Position numbers and translations under genes: made by a program
Assembly: GCA_965207045.1 (NCBI GenBank)
Contig: OZ242261.1
Span: forward strand, 186,001-250,000
Source of the DNA: G965207045 sp965207045
GTDB taxonomy: Bacteria > Pseudomonadota > Alphaproteobacteria > Rickettsiales > Anaplasmataceae
Direction: 5' to 3'
Length of the DNA stretch: 64,000 nt
The notes under the pieces: generated by a model
What the model was told of the DNA's origin: nothing
The model's input: the letters and a program-made list of their open reading frames with translations, nothing else
Databases searched by the model: none
In this document: positions 25,457 through 34,358 of the stretch, one piece after another
Numbering within the stretch: the first letter of the stretch is position 1
Layout of the letters: each line of letters starts with the position of its first letter

Positions 25457-26647
25457 CAAAGTTTCATTATAACATTCTCTGTAGCGAATTATATATTCTT
25501 GGTTTTTTTTAATAAGAATTTCTGGTATTAAAGGTCGTGAATTGTAGTTATTGGACATTGAAGATCCATAGGCTCCTGCTGTGCAGATACCTATTAGATC
25601 TCCTTCGTGTAATGTAGAAATTTTTCTTTGTTTAGCAAGAATGTCGCTACTTTCACAAATTGGACCACATATATCAACAACTTCTATTTTATCTTTTTCT
25701 GTTTTTATTATAGGTATAACTTCATGGTAAGCTCCGTAGAGCGCAGGACGCATGAGATCATTCATTCCAGCATCAATAATTATATGGGTGTTTTCTTTAG
25801 TACGTTTTGTAAATAGTACTTTAGATACTAATATTCCTGTATTTCCAACTAGAGCTCTTCCTGGTTCAATCATGACATTGTAATTATGAAAGAACTTCTG
25901 TATCAAACTATAGTAACCTTTGTAGTCAAATTCTTTTTCATTGTTTTTATAAGGTATGGGAAATCCTCCACCCAAATCTAATCTAGTTATTTTATTTATT
26001 GAGTATTTTTTTATGATATCTTTCAGTTTGTAAAAGGCTTTGCTGAAAACTTCTAAATTAGAAATCTGAGAACCTATGTGAATGGATAAACTCATAATGT
26101 TGCTTGTTAGAGCTTTATCTAAATCTTCAATTGTTATGCCAAATTTATCTTTTTTTCTTGAGGTGGAAATTTTGTCATGAGTTTTACCTTCTATATCTAG
26201 GTTTATTCTGATTCCCAAAGGTGGATTTAAGTTTAAATTCTTGGCTATTTTACTAATTAGTTCTAATTCTGGAATAGATTCAGCGTTGATTTGGTGAACA
26301 TTGTTTTTTAGTGCAAACTCTATCTCTTTAGAAGTTTTTCCTACTCCAGAAAAGATAATTTTTTTTATTCCTGCAGTCATTGCACGCTTCATTTCTCCTT
26401 CTGAAACTACATCAGCGCCAAAACCCTGACCTGCAATTACTTTAATTATAGAGAGGTTAGGATTTGCTTTTATTGCATAAAATATTTCAACATTAGGCAT
26501 ATATTGTTTAAGCTTTTTACAGTTGTCTATAATGCCATGGTAAGTATAACAATAATATGGTGTTTGAAAGTTTATCTTTGTAATATTAACATTTTCAATC
26601 CATAAAAAATTGTTTCTATAATAAATGTGTTGAGAAAGATTTTTCAT
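25421..26647 (-). CDS. lysA: Diaminopimelate decarboxylase
   Basis: PLP enzyme converting meso-diaminopimelate to lysine. 408 residues in the fold-III alanine-racemase-type architecture: PLP lysine K60 in FYAIKANPN, GFGADVVSEGEMKRA, DLGGGFPIPY, EPGRALVGNTG, and the active-site Cys region CGPICESSD. The C-terminus reaches 36 bp into the end of rnpA. With the PBP2 gene it suggests that diaminopimelate metabolism is partly retained. It is divergent from rpmE across about 140 bp. Confidence 0.95.
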   Translation of the reverse strand: MKNLSQHIYYRNNFLWIENVNITKINFQTPYYCYTYHGIIDNCKKLKQYMPNVEIFYAIKANPNLSIIKVIAGQGFGADVVSEGEMKRAMTAGIKKIIFSGVGKTSKEIEFALKNNVHQINAESIPELELISKIAKNLNLNPPLGIRINLDIEGKTHDKISTSRKKDKFGITIEDLDKALTSNIMSLSIHIGSQISNLEVFSKAFYKLKDIIKKYSINKITRLDLGGGFPIPYKNNEKEFDYKGYYSLIQKFFHNYNVMIEPGRALVGNTGILVSKVLFTKRTKENTHIIIDAGMNDLMRPALYGAYHEVIPIIKTEKDKIEVVDICGPICESSDILAKQRKISTLHEGDLIGICTAGAYGSSMSNNYNSRPLIPEILIKKNQEYIIRYRECYNETLSNEKTDAFGLI

Positions 26648-26786
26648 TATTGTTTTTATTAAATATTGGGATTATATAGGAACTATAAAAAAATTTCACA
26701 ATTTTGAATCTATAGTTTTCAAATTTTTGCTTATATTGTATAATACAGGGAGATTGTGGCAAAAACATTTAAATTTAAGTAGAATC

Positions 26787-27047
26787 ATGAAAAAGGGAAT
26801 ACATCCAAGAATGCATAAAGTGAATATTCAGATGACTAATGGCAAGACTTTTGAGACACTTTCCACTTGGGGAAAGGCAGGTGATACAATTGTTTTAGAT
26901 ATTGACCCACATAATCATCCTGCTTGGACTAAAGTTGATAGAGGGGCTATGGAGAATGTTAGTAATGTGATGAAGTATAGAAAGAAATTTGGTAATTTTA
27001 CGTTTCTCAATGATAAAAATTCAGCTGAAGATAATGGAAGTAAATAG
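26787..27047 (+). CDS. rpmE: 50S ribosomal protein L31
   Basis: 86 residues from ATG 26787 (MKKGIHPRMHKVNIQMTNG); the open frame extends 60 bp upstream but the family start is clear. The core GKTFETLSTWGKAGD and DIDPHNHPAW match the L31 type of Rickettsiales. No CxxC zinc pair is present, so this is a zinc-independent form. The gap up to the divergent lysA gene must hold its promoter. The region 27048-27244 downstream shows nothing I can support. Confidence 0.93.
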   Translation: MKKGIHPRMHKVNIQMTNGKTFETLSTWGKAGDTIVLDIDPHNHPAWTKVDRGAMENVSNVMKYRKKFGNFTFLNDKNSAEDNGSK

Positions 27048-27244
27048 GTTAGTGCTCTGTATGGTTTAATAGTATGTTTATGTAACTACTTCTGTTGTGT
27101 TTTGAATAACAAAGATTGTTGTGTGTTCTATTGAAATTTTTGGTATGTATACCTGGTCTCTCATAAGTACTCACAGAAAGTTTTTGTTATGTGCTTTTTT
27201 CTTTGGTTGCAAGAGATTTTGTTTCCTCTTGTAAGTTATATTTA

Positions 27245-27445
27245 TCAATATGGCTTGTATCTCCATTTTCCTTTATCAATTCTGTGTTTTAAGTCAAATA
27301 TAAAAATACCAACGTGTACTATGGCTATTATTATACTTGGCCAGAAAAGAATCTTAATTGAAGAAGTATTTAAGTAAAATAATGCAATTCCTACCAAAAT
27401 AAATTTGATGCATTTAATTACATCATATTCTAGTGTGTTGCTCAT
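27245..27445 (-). CDS. Small membrane protein downstream of the DsbD-like gene
   Basis: 66 residues with two TM helices (about 14-27 and 30-50) and a basic C-terminus (LKHRIDKGKWRYKPY). The start overlaps the stop of the upstream reductase gene by 4 bp (27442-27445), a translational-coupling arrangement that argues for a real protein. No family is recognised. It could be an accessory of the thiol reductase; that is inference from position only. Confidence 0.7.
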   Translation of the reverse strand: MSNTLEYDVIKCIKFILVGIALFYLNTSSIKILFWPSIIIAIVHVGIFIFDLKHRIDKGKWRYKPY

Positions 27446-28599
27446 ATAAGCTCCTTCAATTCTTTTATTACTTTATTTAATGTAAGAATTTGCGGTAATA
27501 TCTTGTGTTCACCGCTTGAATCGTATAAAACATATAAAGGTACTCCAATTCTATCAAAACTTTTAATGTATTTCGTTATTCTTTCGTCTCGCTTAGTCCA
27601 ATCTGCTACTACATAAACAATGTCATTATTCCGTAAAGTTTTCTGTATTATTTCTGAAGAAAGGATTAAATTCTCATTAATTTTGCAGGTTAGACACCAA
27701 TCTGCCCCTACAGCCACTAAAATTTTTTTGTGCTCTTTTTTTAGTGTATCTAGTGTTTTTTCTGAAAAAAGCATATAGTGATTATGGTGATTATTAATTA
27801 CACGATAATTAATGTTCATTGTGGCAATATTTGTGAAAACTAATATTATTAAAAGAAGATGTTTGAAATTTTTATTTGAGATGTCCTTTATGTATTTCCA
27901 TAGCCATAATGTGAATATAATACATATAACGCCGATTATTGCTGTTAGTAACACATTGCTATTTGTTTGCTTTACTGCTATCCATAGTAGCCATGCAGAT
28001 GAGATATACATTGGAAAAGCAAGGAATTCTTTGAATGTGACCATCCATGCTCCTGGTTTAGGTAAAAGTGATAATAATTTTGGAAACATTGATAACGCAA
28101 GATAAGGTAAGGCAAAACCTAGTCCCAGAATTTGAAATGTTATTAAGGCGGATAGTGGAGATTGTGTTAGTGCAAAGCCTATGGCTGGTGCCATAAACGG
28201 GGCTGTACACGGAGTAGCAACTAGAACTGCTAATGCTCCAGTAAGGAAGCTGCCGGTATTACCTATCTTTTTTGGTGTATTTATGGCAAAGATGGGTATA
28301 GAAAAAAATCCGGAAAGGTTTAAGCCTACGAAAAATAGCACATAGGATAAAAAAATAACAAACATTGGGGATTGTAAATTATATCCCCAACCTACAACAG
28401 AACCTATGTTTTCTAATAAGATTAAAGAGCCAGATATTATGAAAAATGAGAGTAATACACCGATAGTATAACTAATTCCATGTTGTAAAGTTGATTTTTT
28501 TTGTTCAAGTAATACTAAAATTTTTAATGATAGTATGGGAAAAACACATGGCATAATATTTAATATTAAGCCGCCAAGAAATGCTAAAAGAAATTCCAT
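27442..28599 (-). CDS. Thiol:disulfide interchange protein, DsbD-like (membrane domain plus thioredoxin)
   Basis: Moves reducing power from cytosolic thioredoxin across the inner membrane. 385 residues: a CcdA/DsbD transmembrane domain with about eight helices, with the redox cysteines in NIMPCVFPIL (residue 18) and ATPCTAPFMAP (about 131). A C-terminal thioredoxin-like domain carries GADWCLTCK near residue 300. The N-terminal immunoglobulin-like nDsbD domain of enteric DsbD is missing, so it is a short form. The likely client is the CcmG-like protein at 10.3 kb for cytochrome c maturation. Confidence 0.9.
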   Translation of the reverse strand: MEFLLAFLGGLILNIMPCVFPILSLKILVLLEQKKSTLQHGISYTIGVLLSFFIISGSLILLENIGSVVGWGYNLQSPMFVIFLSYVLFFVGLNLSGFFSIPIFAINTPKKIGNTGSFLTGALAVLVATPCTAPFMAPAIGFALTQSPLSALITFQILGLGFALPYLALSMFPKLLSLLPKPGAWMVTFKEFLAFPMYISSAWLLWIAVKQTNSNVLLTAIIGVICIIFTLWLWKYIKDISNKNFKHLLLIILVFTNIATMNINYRVINNHHNHYMLFSEKTLDTLKKEHKKILVAVGADWCLTCKINENLILSSEIIQKTLRNNDIVYVVADWTKRDERITKYIKSFDRIGVPLYVLYDSSGEHKILPQILTLNKVIKELKELI

Positions 28600-28770
28600 T
28601 GGTAAATTTTGATAAGCTAAGTAATTGTATCACACAAGTAGTTATATCAAAATGTCCTTGAGTGAAGTTGTTGTGTATGTTATATACAAGAGTCATTAAT
28701 TAAATTTTGATTAAGAATCTCTCAAGTTAATTTTAATACTCTATGAATCAGATTAATTGGTGATTTTTAC

Positions 28771-28857
28771 GGATGGGTGGCTGAGCGGTTGAAGGCACCA
28801 GTCTTGAAAACTGACGTACGTGAAAGCGTACCGTGGGTTCAAATCCCACCCCATCCG
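28771..28857 (+). tRNA. tRNA-Ser (UGA)
   Basis: Acceptor GGATGGG pairs with CCCATCC. The anticodon loop CTTGAAA gives anticodon TGA. A long type II variable arm (GTACG/CGTAC stem) precedes the T-arm GTGGGTTCAAATCCCAC. The discriminator is G, as usual for Ser; the next bases are CCC, so CCA is only partly encoded. Confidence 0.96.
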
Positions 28858-28893
28858 CCCCAAGTTGGTACTGGAAATCTTTAGTTAAATAGA

Positions 28894-29034
28894 ATGTTTT
28901 TTTTTAAAAGAAAACTGAGATTTTCTCTTTCTAACATAGTTTATGGAGATACAACATTGATTAATTTGCTGTTAATTACTATTTTTTTTTCCTTAATCTT
29001 TCCTGCACACATTAATAGACAACTTGTTATTTAA
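28894..29034 (+). CDS. Possible small membrane protein, 46 residues
   Basis: An open frame just after tRNA-Ser: basic start MFFFKRKLRFSLSN, then a hydrophobic helix LINLLLITIFFSLIFPAH. No clear Shine-Dalgarno is present and the low-complexity start lies in a T-run, so it could be chance in AT-rich DNA. It is listed because it fills much of the gap between tRNA-Ser and the large minus-strand gene. No family known. Confidence 0.3.
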   Translation: MFFFKRKLRFSLSNIVYGDTTLINLLLITIFFSLIFPAHINRQLVI

Positions 29035-29096
29035 AAAGTTTTCTGCAAATTCTACTATTTTTTTATGTAATAAAATTAAATTTTCATAACAACCTT

Positions 29097-30635
29097 TTAC
29101 ACCAAGGATTTGGTATGTTTTGAATTGCTTTCTTTTACTGCCTCAATTGATGAACTTGGGGTAAATAGTTGAGAAGTTGAAGCTTTTGGCTTCTTAATGG
29201 CTTTTATCATTGCTTCTCCTATAACGCAAATTCTATTGTCAGATTCATTTAAAAAAGCTTTAAACTGACTAAGTGAATTTTCACTAATTTCTAATATATC
29301 ATTCTTATTATGGTGATTTGCTAATAACTGTATAACATTTTGTTTAAAGAGGTATGCTTCTTCTCCAGTTTCACTTGTTGCTTTTAACATAGTGTATAAG
29401 TTCCTGATTTCTATTAAATTTTCTTCACCAATTCTTTTGCTAAGAGCATCAATTATATCATTCCAACTTATTAACTGGTTAATAATACTAAATAAACTGT
29501 TTGATCCTGATTGCTTAATATTGCGTTTTCTTTTAGAGTTTAAATTACTATTTTTAAGTTTTCTTTTTCTAGGATTATGAGATTGAAGTGGAATAGATTT
29601 GAGTTTTTGTATGGGTGATAATTTTTCTTTGTTTTCCTTATCAGTTTTCTCTTGTTCTTTCACAGCTATTGCTTGTTTCTCTCTAAATGCTTCCATGAAG
29701 TAAAAGATATTTCGGTTTTCAGAGCCTTTTTCTGTATTAGTTGGTTTTACTTTGGGTTCATTATGTAGAGCTAAAGTGTCCTCATTTGTAGATTTACATA
29801 ATAACTTTGTTGGATTTTGTAATTCTTCTATGAATTTGGGGTAGTGATCTAAAATTTCATTCCTTGCTTCTTTACCTTCTTTTTCTTGGTATTCTTCAAG
29901 TAAGCGATTAACTTCTGCTATTACATCAGTAGTTAAAGTTTTATTTTCTTTATTAAAATAAAATTTAGTCCAAGCAAGATCAAATATCCAATGTAATGTT
30001 TTTTTATCTTTAGACTCTGCTCTATGATTATAACAGTACTCATAGCATTTTAATGATGCTGCTAAAATCTGACTTTTATATTCTGTACTCAAATGATATG
30101 TGCATCTTCCTTCATAAATATCTTCAAGATCTACATCAGTAGCAAATCTTGGTGGCAAATTATTGTTTTCCTCGACAGCCGGGCTTAATAATAAGACCGC
30201 AATATCATATAGAGTATCTACACTGTAACCATTTGCTTCAGCCATTTCTTTTGCTTGTGAAGAGAGTGTCTTTAAGTACCATTTTTCATCATCACTAAAA
30301 TCTTTTTTTTCTAACTCATTTTGTAATTCTTGTATTGTATCACGTATTATAATATTTCTTTTATAAGATTTTCTAATTGTTTCTAAAAAGGCGCCAAGTT
30401 CTTCCATTGTAGCTTCCTTTATTTTGCTTTTGTGGTAATTATTAAGATTGTCAATAAAGTTTTTATAGTGTTTTTTTACAGTACTTGTATTGATAGTTGC
30501 TATCAAAATATCTCTATTATCGTCAGTAGAATACCTTATATAGTATTCGCAAGTTTGCAAGACTTCTTCTGTTAAAACTTCTGGTTTGTTTTTGCTGATC
30601 TTCTCCAGTTCTTGTAAAAATATTGGTATTGTCAT
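29097..30635 (-). CDS. Large hydrophilic hypothetical protein with nuclear-localisation-like basic cluster
   Basis: 512 residues, Lys/Glu/Asn-rich, mostly helical, with no signal peptide or TM segment and no recognised domain. Around residues 353-376 two basic clusters, RKRKLK and KRKRNIK, are 9-10 residues apart, which fits a classical bipartite nuclear localisation signal. The C-terminal 30 residues are Ser/Thr/Lys-rich (SSIEAVKESNSKHTKSLV), a composition tolerated by type IV secretion signals. A secreted host-acting protein is a reasonable hypothesis but not shown. It stands alone between tRNA-Ser and about 1 kb of decayed DNA. Confidence 0.75.
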   Translation of the reverse strand: MTIPIFLQELEKISKNKPEVLTEEVLQTCEYYIRYSTDDNRDILIATINTSTVKKHYKNFIDNLNNYHKSKIKEATMEELGAFLETIRKSYKRNIIIRDTIQELQNELEKKDFSDDEKWYLKTLSSQAKEMAEANGYSVDTLYDIAVLLLSPAVEENNNLPPRFATDVDLEDIYEGRCTYHLSTEYKSQILAASLKCYEYCYNHRAESKDKKTLHWIFDLAWTKFYFNKENKTLTTDVIAEVNRLLEEYQEKEGKEARNEILDHYPKFIEELQNPTKLLCKSTNEDTLALHNEPKVKPTNTEKGSENRNIFYFMEAFREKQAIAVKEQEKTDKENKEKLSPIQKLKSIPLQSHNPRKRKLKNSNLNSKRKRNIKQSGSNSLFSIINQLISWNDIIDALSKRIGEENLIEIRNLYTMLKATSETGEEAYLFKQNVIQLLANHHNKNDILEISENSLSQFKAFLNESDNRICVIGEAMIKAIKKPKASTSQLFTPSSSIEAVKESNSKHTKSLV

Positions 30636-31731
30636 TTTTTAATAAAAAATATATTGCTAATTTATTATTATTAGCACAATTTTCATACTTTTACTACTAA
30701 ATAAGTAATTAATTATTGGTTATAATTATATATAATTATTAAATCCGAATTTTTACGCATTTATCATAAAGAATACAATATAACATAAGCAATTCATGAA
30801 TCATTTTAGTATTTTGGCTATTGATGTCACTATTTGGTAAGGCTCATATTTCTACAGGATAATAGAGTATGGTGATAGGATATTTTAGTAGCATAAGATT
30901 GTGATTTGTATTTGCAACTATCTTTCTTAAGCAGGTTTATAAAAGATTATGTGAGTTGTAAGAGGTCACAAGGGGTTAGAGAAGTTGTTCATAAAAGTTC
31001 TAACACGGACAAATAGGGAAGCTGAGTTTTATTATGATTTTAACGATGTTATTAAATAGTGTGTTTGAAGAGATATTTAAAAAGTCTAAATATTTTAGAT
31101 TTGACTTATTGGACTAGCTTGCAGGATTGTGGCTTTCCAAAAAAGCCCTTAATGTTATGATATTAATGCGATTATGGTTGAAATTGCTAAAGAAAAGTCA
31201 ACAAAAGCTTTATCTAAGGTAAGATTGATTGGCCAGAGGTAAAGCACAGTGAAAGCTGATAAACTCGATGCAGTAATAGTTTAATAGCTATATCCCTACT
31301 AGACCCCATCTGACCAGATATGATTTTCAAAGAGAAATCTAAAATGTTTATGCGAATTTAAAACACGACGTTTTGTATACATTTGACAATTTTGAGTCCA
31401 AATTATTTGTCAATGATAATACTATTGGCTTCTTATAAATGTTTGCTATAAGCAACAGAATATAAGATAATTCCAAACATTGCAAGTATATAGTAGAGCT
31501 TAATTAGAGAAAATATTAGGGCGTTGTAGTTTTAGAGTACTGGAATAGTTTAGTACTGATGATGGAAGGTTTTACGATACTAAAACAAAACGGGTATTAG
31601 ACTATTGTGATGAGAATGTCAATGTGAATTTTTAATTTTGTATTAACTTCATTGACTGAAATAAATAGAATATGTTATAGTCCTGCAATGCTTAATAAAA
31701 ATTACTATTTTTTTTGTTTAGGGAGGTTAAT
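30636..31731. other. Gene-free, decayed stretch
   Basis: About 1.1 kb with no long open frame. Protein-like fragments appear on the plus strand in changing frames: VEIAKEKSTKALSKVRLIG near 31.17 kb, then FDNFESKLFVNDNTIGFL near 31.39 kb, and FSTDDGRFYDTKTKRVLDY near 31.56 kb. This looks like one or two eroded genes of unknown family. A good Shine-Dalgarno (GGGAGG, 31720-31725) at the right end belongs to the nuclease gene. Confidence 0.5.
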
Positions 31732-32445
31732 ATGGTAGATGTAGTGAGTATGAGACGTGAAGTTCGTTATGGAATGCCAGCCGCAGATCAGATAGTCTTC
31801 AATCGCTATTATATTTTAGGGTATTCTTATTATTTTCGTCAAGCTAAATGGGCGCTTGAGATTGTTGATAATAATCATACTAGGGTTAAGCGTACAAATA
31901 CTTTTCGTCCTGATTATCGTATTCCGCAAATGTTTCGAGCGGACTTAGTGGATTATAAGCATTCTGGTTATGACCGTGGGCATCTGATAGCTAGTGCTGA
32001 TCAACAAGAAACTGAGTTACAAAATAGTGAAACTTTTTTGCTATCGAACATGTCTCCGCAGGTGCCTAAGTTTAATCAAGGGATATGGGGTACTTTAGAG
32101 GATTTGATTAGAGATCTAGATGCTAAGCCTGAAATACTTGAAACTTACGTGATTACTGGTCCAATTTTCTATTTTGACCAACCGGTAAAGTTTATAGGTA
32201 CTGGTGACGATAATGGTATTGCGATTCCGATACCTAATGCTTACTTTAAGTCAATTCTTACTGAAAATAATAAGGGAAATTTGCACATGTGGTCATTTAT
32301 CTTTCGTAATCAAGATGCCCATGATCCAATTGAATCGTTTCAAGTTACCACGGAAAAAGTTGAGAGGTATGCTGGTATTAAACTTTGGAGTGGTTTAGAA
32401 GGAAGTGAGATGGAGAGGAGTAATATTAGAGATATGTGGGCTTAA
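31732..32445 (+). CDS. DNA/RNA non-specific endonuclease (NucA/EndoG family)
   Basis: Metal-dependent beta-beta-alpha nuclease cutting DNA and RNA. 237 residues from ATG 31732, chosen for the GGGAGGT Shine-Dalgarno just upstream. The catalytic DRGH is at residues 81-84, SNMSPQVPKFNQGIW (about 105-119) supplies the metal-binding Asn, and FRADLVDYKHSGYDRGHL matches the family entry motif. The Ser-Asn-Met-Ser-Pro-Gln stretch stands where homologues have T-N-x-x-P-Q. No signal peptide is visible, unlike many secreted relatives. Its 3' third is duplicated immediately downstream. Confidence 0.93.
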   Translation: MVDVVSMRREVRYGMPAADQIVFNRYYILGYSYYFRQAKWALEIVDNNHTRVKRTNTFRPDYRIPQMFRADLVDYKHSGYDRGHLIASADQQETELQNSETFLLSNMSPQVPKFNQGIWGTLEDLIRDLDAKPEILETYVITGPIFYFDQPVKFIGTGDDNGIAIPIPNAYFKSILTENNKGNLHMWSFIFRNQDAHDPIESFQVTTEKVERYAGIKLWSGLEGSEMERSNIRDMWA

Positions 32446-32447
32446 AT

Positions 32448-32625
32448 GGGGAAATTTGTACATTTGATCGTTTATCTTTCGAAGATGACCATGATCCAAT
32501 TGAATCGTTTCAAGTTACCACGGAAAAAGTTGAGAGGTATGCTGGTATTAAACTTTGGAGTGGTTTAGAGGAAGTGAGATGGAGGTGGAGAAGTATAATA
32601 TTAGAGATATGTGTGCGTAAAGTAC
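32448..32625 (+). pseudogene. Tandem partial duplication of the nuclease 3' end
   Basis: From GGGGAAATTTG at 32448 the DNA repeats the end of the nuclease gene (about 32272-32440): ...GATCCAATTGAATCG, then ACGGAAAAAGTTGAG and AAACTTTGGAGTGGTTTAGA recur almost unchanged. The second copy has small substitutions and indels, loses the frame after GGTTTAGA, and lacks the catalytic domain. It is a recent non-functional tandem duplication of about 170 bp. The rest of 32626-33040 has only weak coding-like patches on the minus strand. Confidence 0.85.
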
Positions 32626-33043
32626 ATAACAGTTTTTAGTTAGGGGAAAATTTTTGATTAATGAAATTTCTGTTACTGTTCTCTTAAGTTTTATCTATTA
32701 TCAAAATAAGAAGAATGTTTATGAGTTTTACCCTTCATCTTGGTTTGTTTATGTTGGAAAGTGTAGTAATTGAGAGGTTGCAGACTTGTAGGGGAAAATA
32801 TTTGTGTAATTCATAAAACAGCTTTTTTTCTTTTAGGAAAATCATATTCCTAGATGTATGTCATGTATTTGTATACATTATTTCTTCCATATACTAGCTT
32901 GATCTTTGTTTTCAAGTAGTATTAGATTGTTGTTTTTGTGTACTCTTGAAAGTAACTTCTTCCTTCAGGATAAATACCTTGTATTTTTTCTTCTTCGTAA
33001 TCAAAAGTCGTGTATATCCTAGTTAATTTTTTTTGTCCATAAA

Positions 33044-33887
33044 ATGTGTTATGTGATAGTTTTATTGCTAAAAACGGAGGGTGTGTTGTCTGGTCTAACT
33101 CCTGATAATTTGTTAAAATCTCATTATGATTTTATTGATAGTATACGGAACATATTGATGGGTAGTGATGGCTGTAAACAGGGATAGGATTTGTTGTTGA
33201 TTGGGAATGGCTATAAAAAATACTTCTTAACAACAAGAGAAAGTTCGATAAATATAGTGTTTTAGTAGTAATACCACAATACATCAATGTAATAGCAAAT
33301 AATTACTTAGGAGTACAAACAAACATTATGTTAATTGGTACAATTTTTGCACTTCTTTATGCATACAGCGTACGTTTTTTGTCAGTATCAATGAACACAC
33401 TACAACCAGGACTCAATAAAATACCACGAGAAATAGATTGGACCTCAAGCATGTTTGGTAAAAACAATTTTTATACTTGCATACATATTCATGTACCAAT
33501 GCTGTACAGAACAATAATAACAGCATTTCTTTTAGTCTTTATAGACATAATAAAAGAGTTATCAGCTACCTTAATTCTAAGGCCATTTAACTTTGAAACA
33601 ATATCAACTCGCACATATGATTTAATTATGGACGAAAGATATAGAGAAGCTGCATCACCAGCACTAATAATAATGCGTTTGTAAACAATGAAATTAAAGA
33701 ATTCATGAGAAATTTTAATTAGAATAATCTTGGAAATATATGGCTTTTTGGTGCTGCTAAGCTTATTCTTTTCTTTTTACTTGACAATTTAATTGATAAA
33801 TTAATTATTATAATAATTCCGATAAGATTAGGAAAGAGAATTAATTTAGCATTATTAAGTGATAACTTTGTTCTTATATATAAGTAA
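33044..33887 (+). pseudogene. Decayed RibD_C/dihydrofolate-reductase-like gene interrupted by an fbpB fragment
   Basis: Three separated pieces read as one protein family. Near 33054-33100 a frame gives FIAKNGG, like the SLDGFIA-KNGG start of YyaP-type reductases. After a frameshift, YDFIDSIRNILMG (about 33127-33165) matches their YDxFxxxxDxxLMGRKTY block, and YKKYFLTTRESS near 33212 resembles the next strand. The 416-bp fbpB piece follows. From 33681 the C-terminal half resumes: NIWLFGAAKLILFFLL and NLIDKLIIIIIPIRLGK, the hallmark IWLxGG...LIDELxIxxxPxxLG motif, with one in-frame TAG (33720-33722) and the final stop at 33885. Family call is by motif; inactivity is clear. Confidence 0.7.
33261..33676 (+). 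repeat. fbpB fragment; inverted repeat arm of 36677-37093
   Basis: These 416 bases are the reverse complement of an internal segment of the fbpB gene (36677-37093), nearly identical with a few mismatches at the outer ends. Read on the plus strand they encode part of the permease, from YINVIANNYLGVQ to DERYREAASPALIIM, without start or stop context of their own. Together with the parent copy they flank clpS-clpA as a large inverted repeat. Confidence 0.95.
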
Positions 33888-34054
33888 AGAATTGCTTATA
33901 TAATTGTATAAGAGATGTATAACAAGCCTAGTTTAGGATTTAATCTATTCAAATATTACTTAATTTATAAATTTTGTGCATTTTAAATGTAAAATTAAAT
34001 GTATTTTAATTGTTAATTGCTACTATTCAATTTCATTGAGTATATTTTTTGTTT

Positions 34055-34354
34055 ATGACAAAGCGCAATAAAAAAGGGGTAACTAATGACTATAGTACAG
34101 TGTCGCTGAATAATGAACCATCGTTATATAATGTTATGATATTTAATAATCCTCAAATATCTAAACATGAATTTATAGAGCTCTTAGAAAAATATTTAAA
34201 TTGTGATGACACAAAGGCGGGTTTACTTTATACAGATTTGGTTTCTAACAATCATGTTAAATGTGGCACTTACACTAAAGATGTAGCAGAAACAATAGCG
34301 TTTAAAATGAATTCTGATTGTATTTTAAATAATTGCTGCATAGTTAAAGATTAA
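34055..34354 (+). CDS. clpS: ATP-dependent Clp protease adaptor ClpS
   Basis: Adaptor that binds N-degron substrates and hands them to ClpA. 99 residues from ATG 34055; an in-frame TTG six bases earlier is possible. The core SLYNVMIFNNPQISKHEFI replaces the family's xYxVxLxNDDxTP(M)EFV: the two acidic residues of the pocket are Asn-Asn here. GTYTKDVAETIAFK matches the ClpA-contact helix (G-x-x-T-x-E-x-A-x-x-K). It lies 4 bp upstream of clpA, the usual pairing. Confidence 0.9.
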   Translation: MTKRNKKGVTNDYSTVSLNNEPSLYNVMIFNNPQISKHEFIELLEKYLNCDDTKAGLLYTDLVSNNHVKCGTYTKDVAETIAFKMNSDCILNNCCIVKD

Positions 34355-34358
34355 TAAC

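Noticed and set aside
33328..33684. Open frame of 118 residues as an independent gene
   Set aside because: It is the inverted fbpB fragment, without start signal or complete domain.
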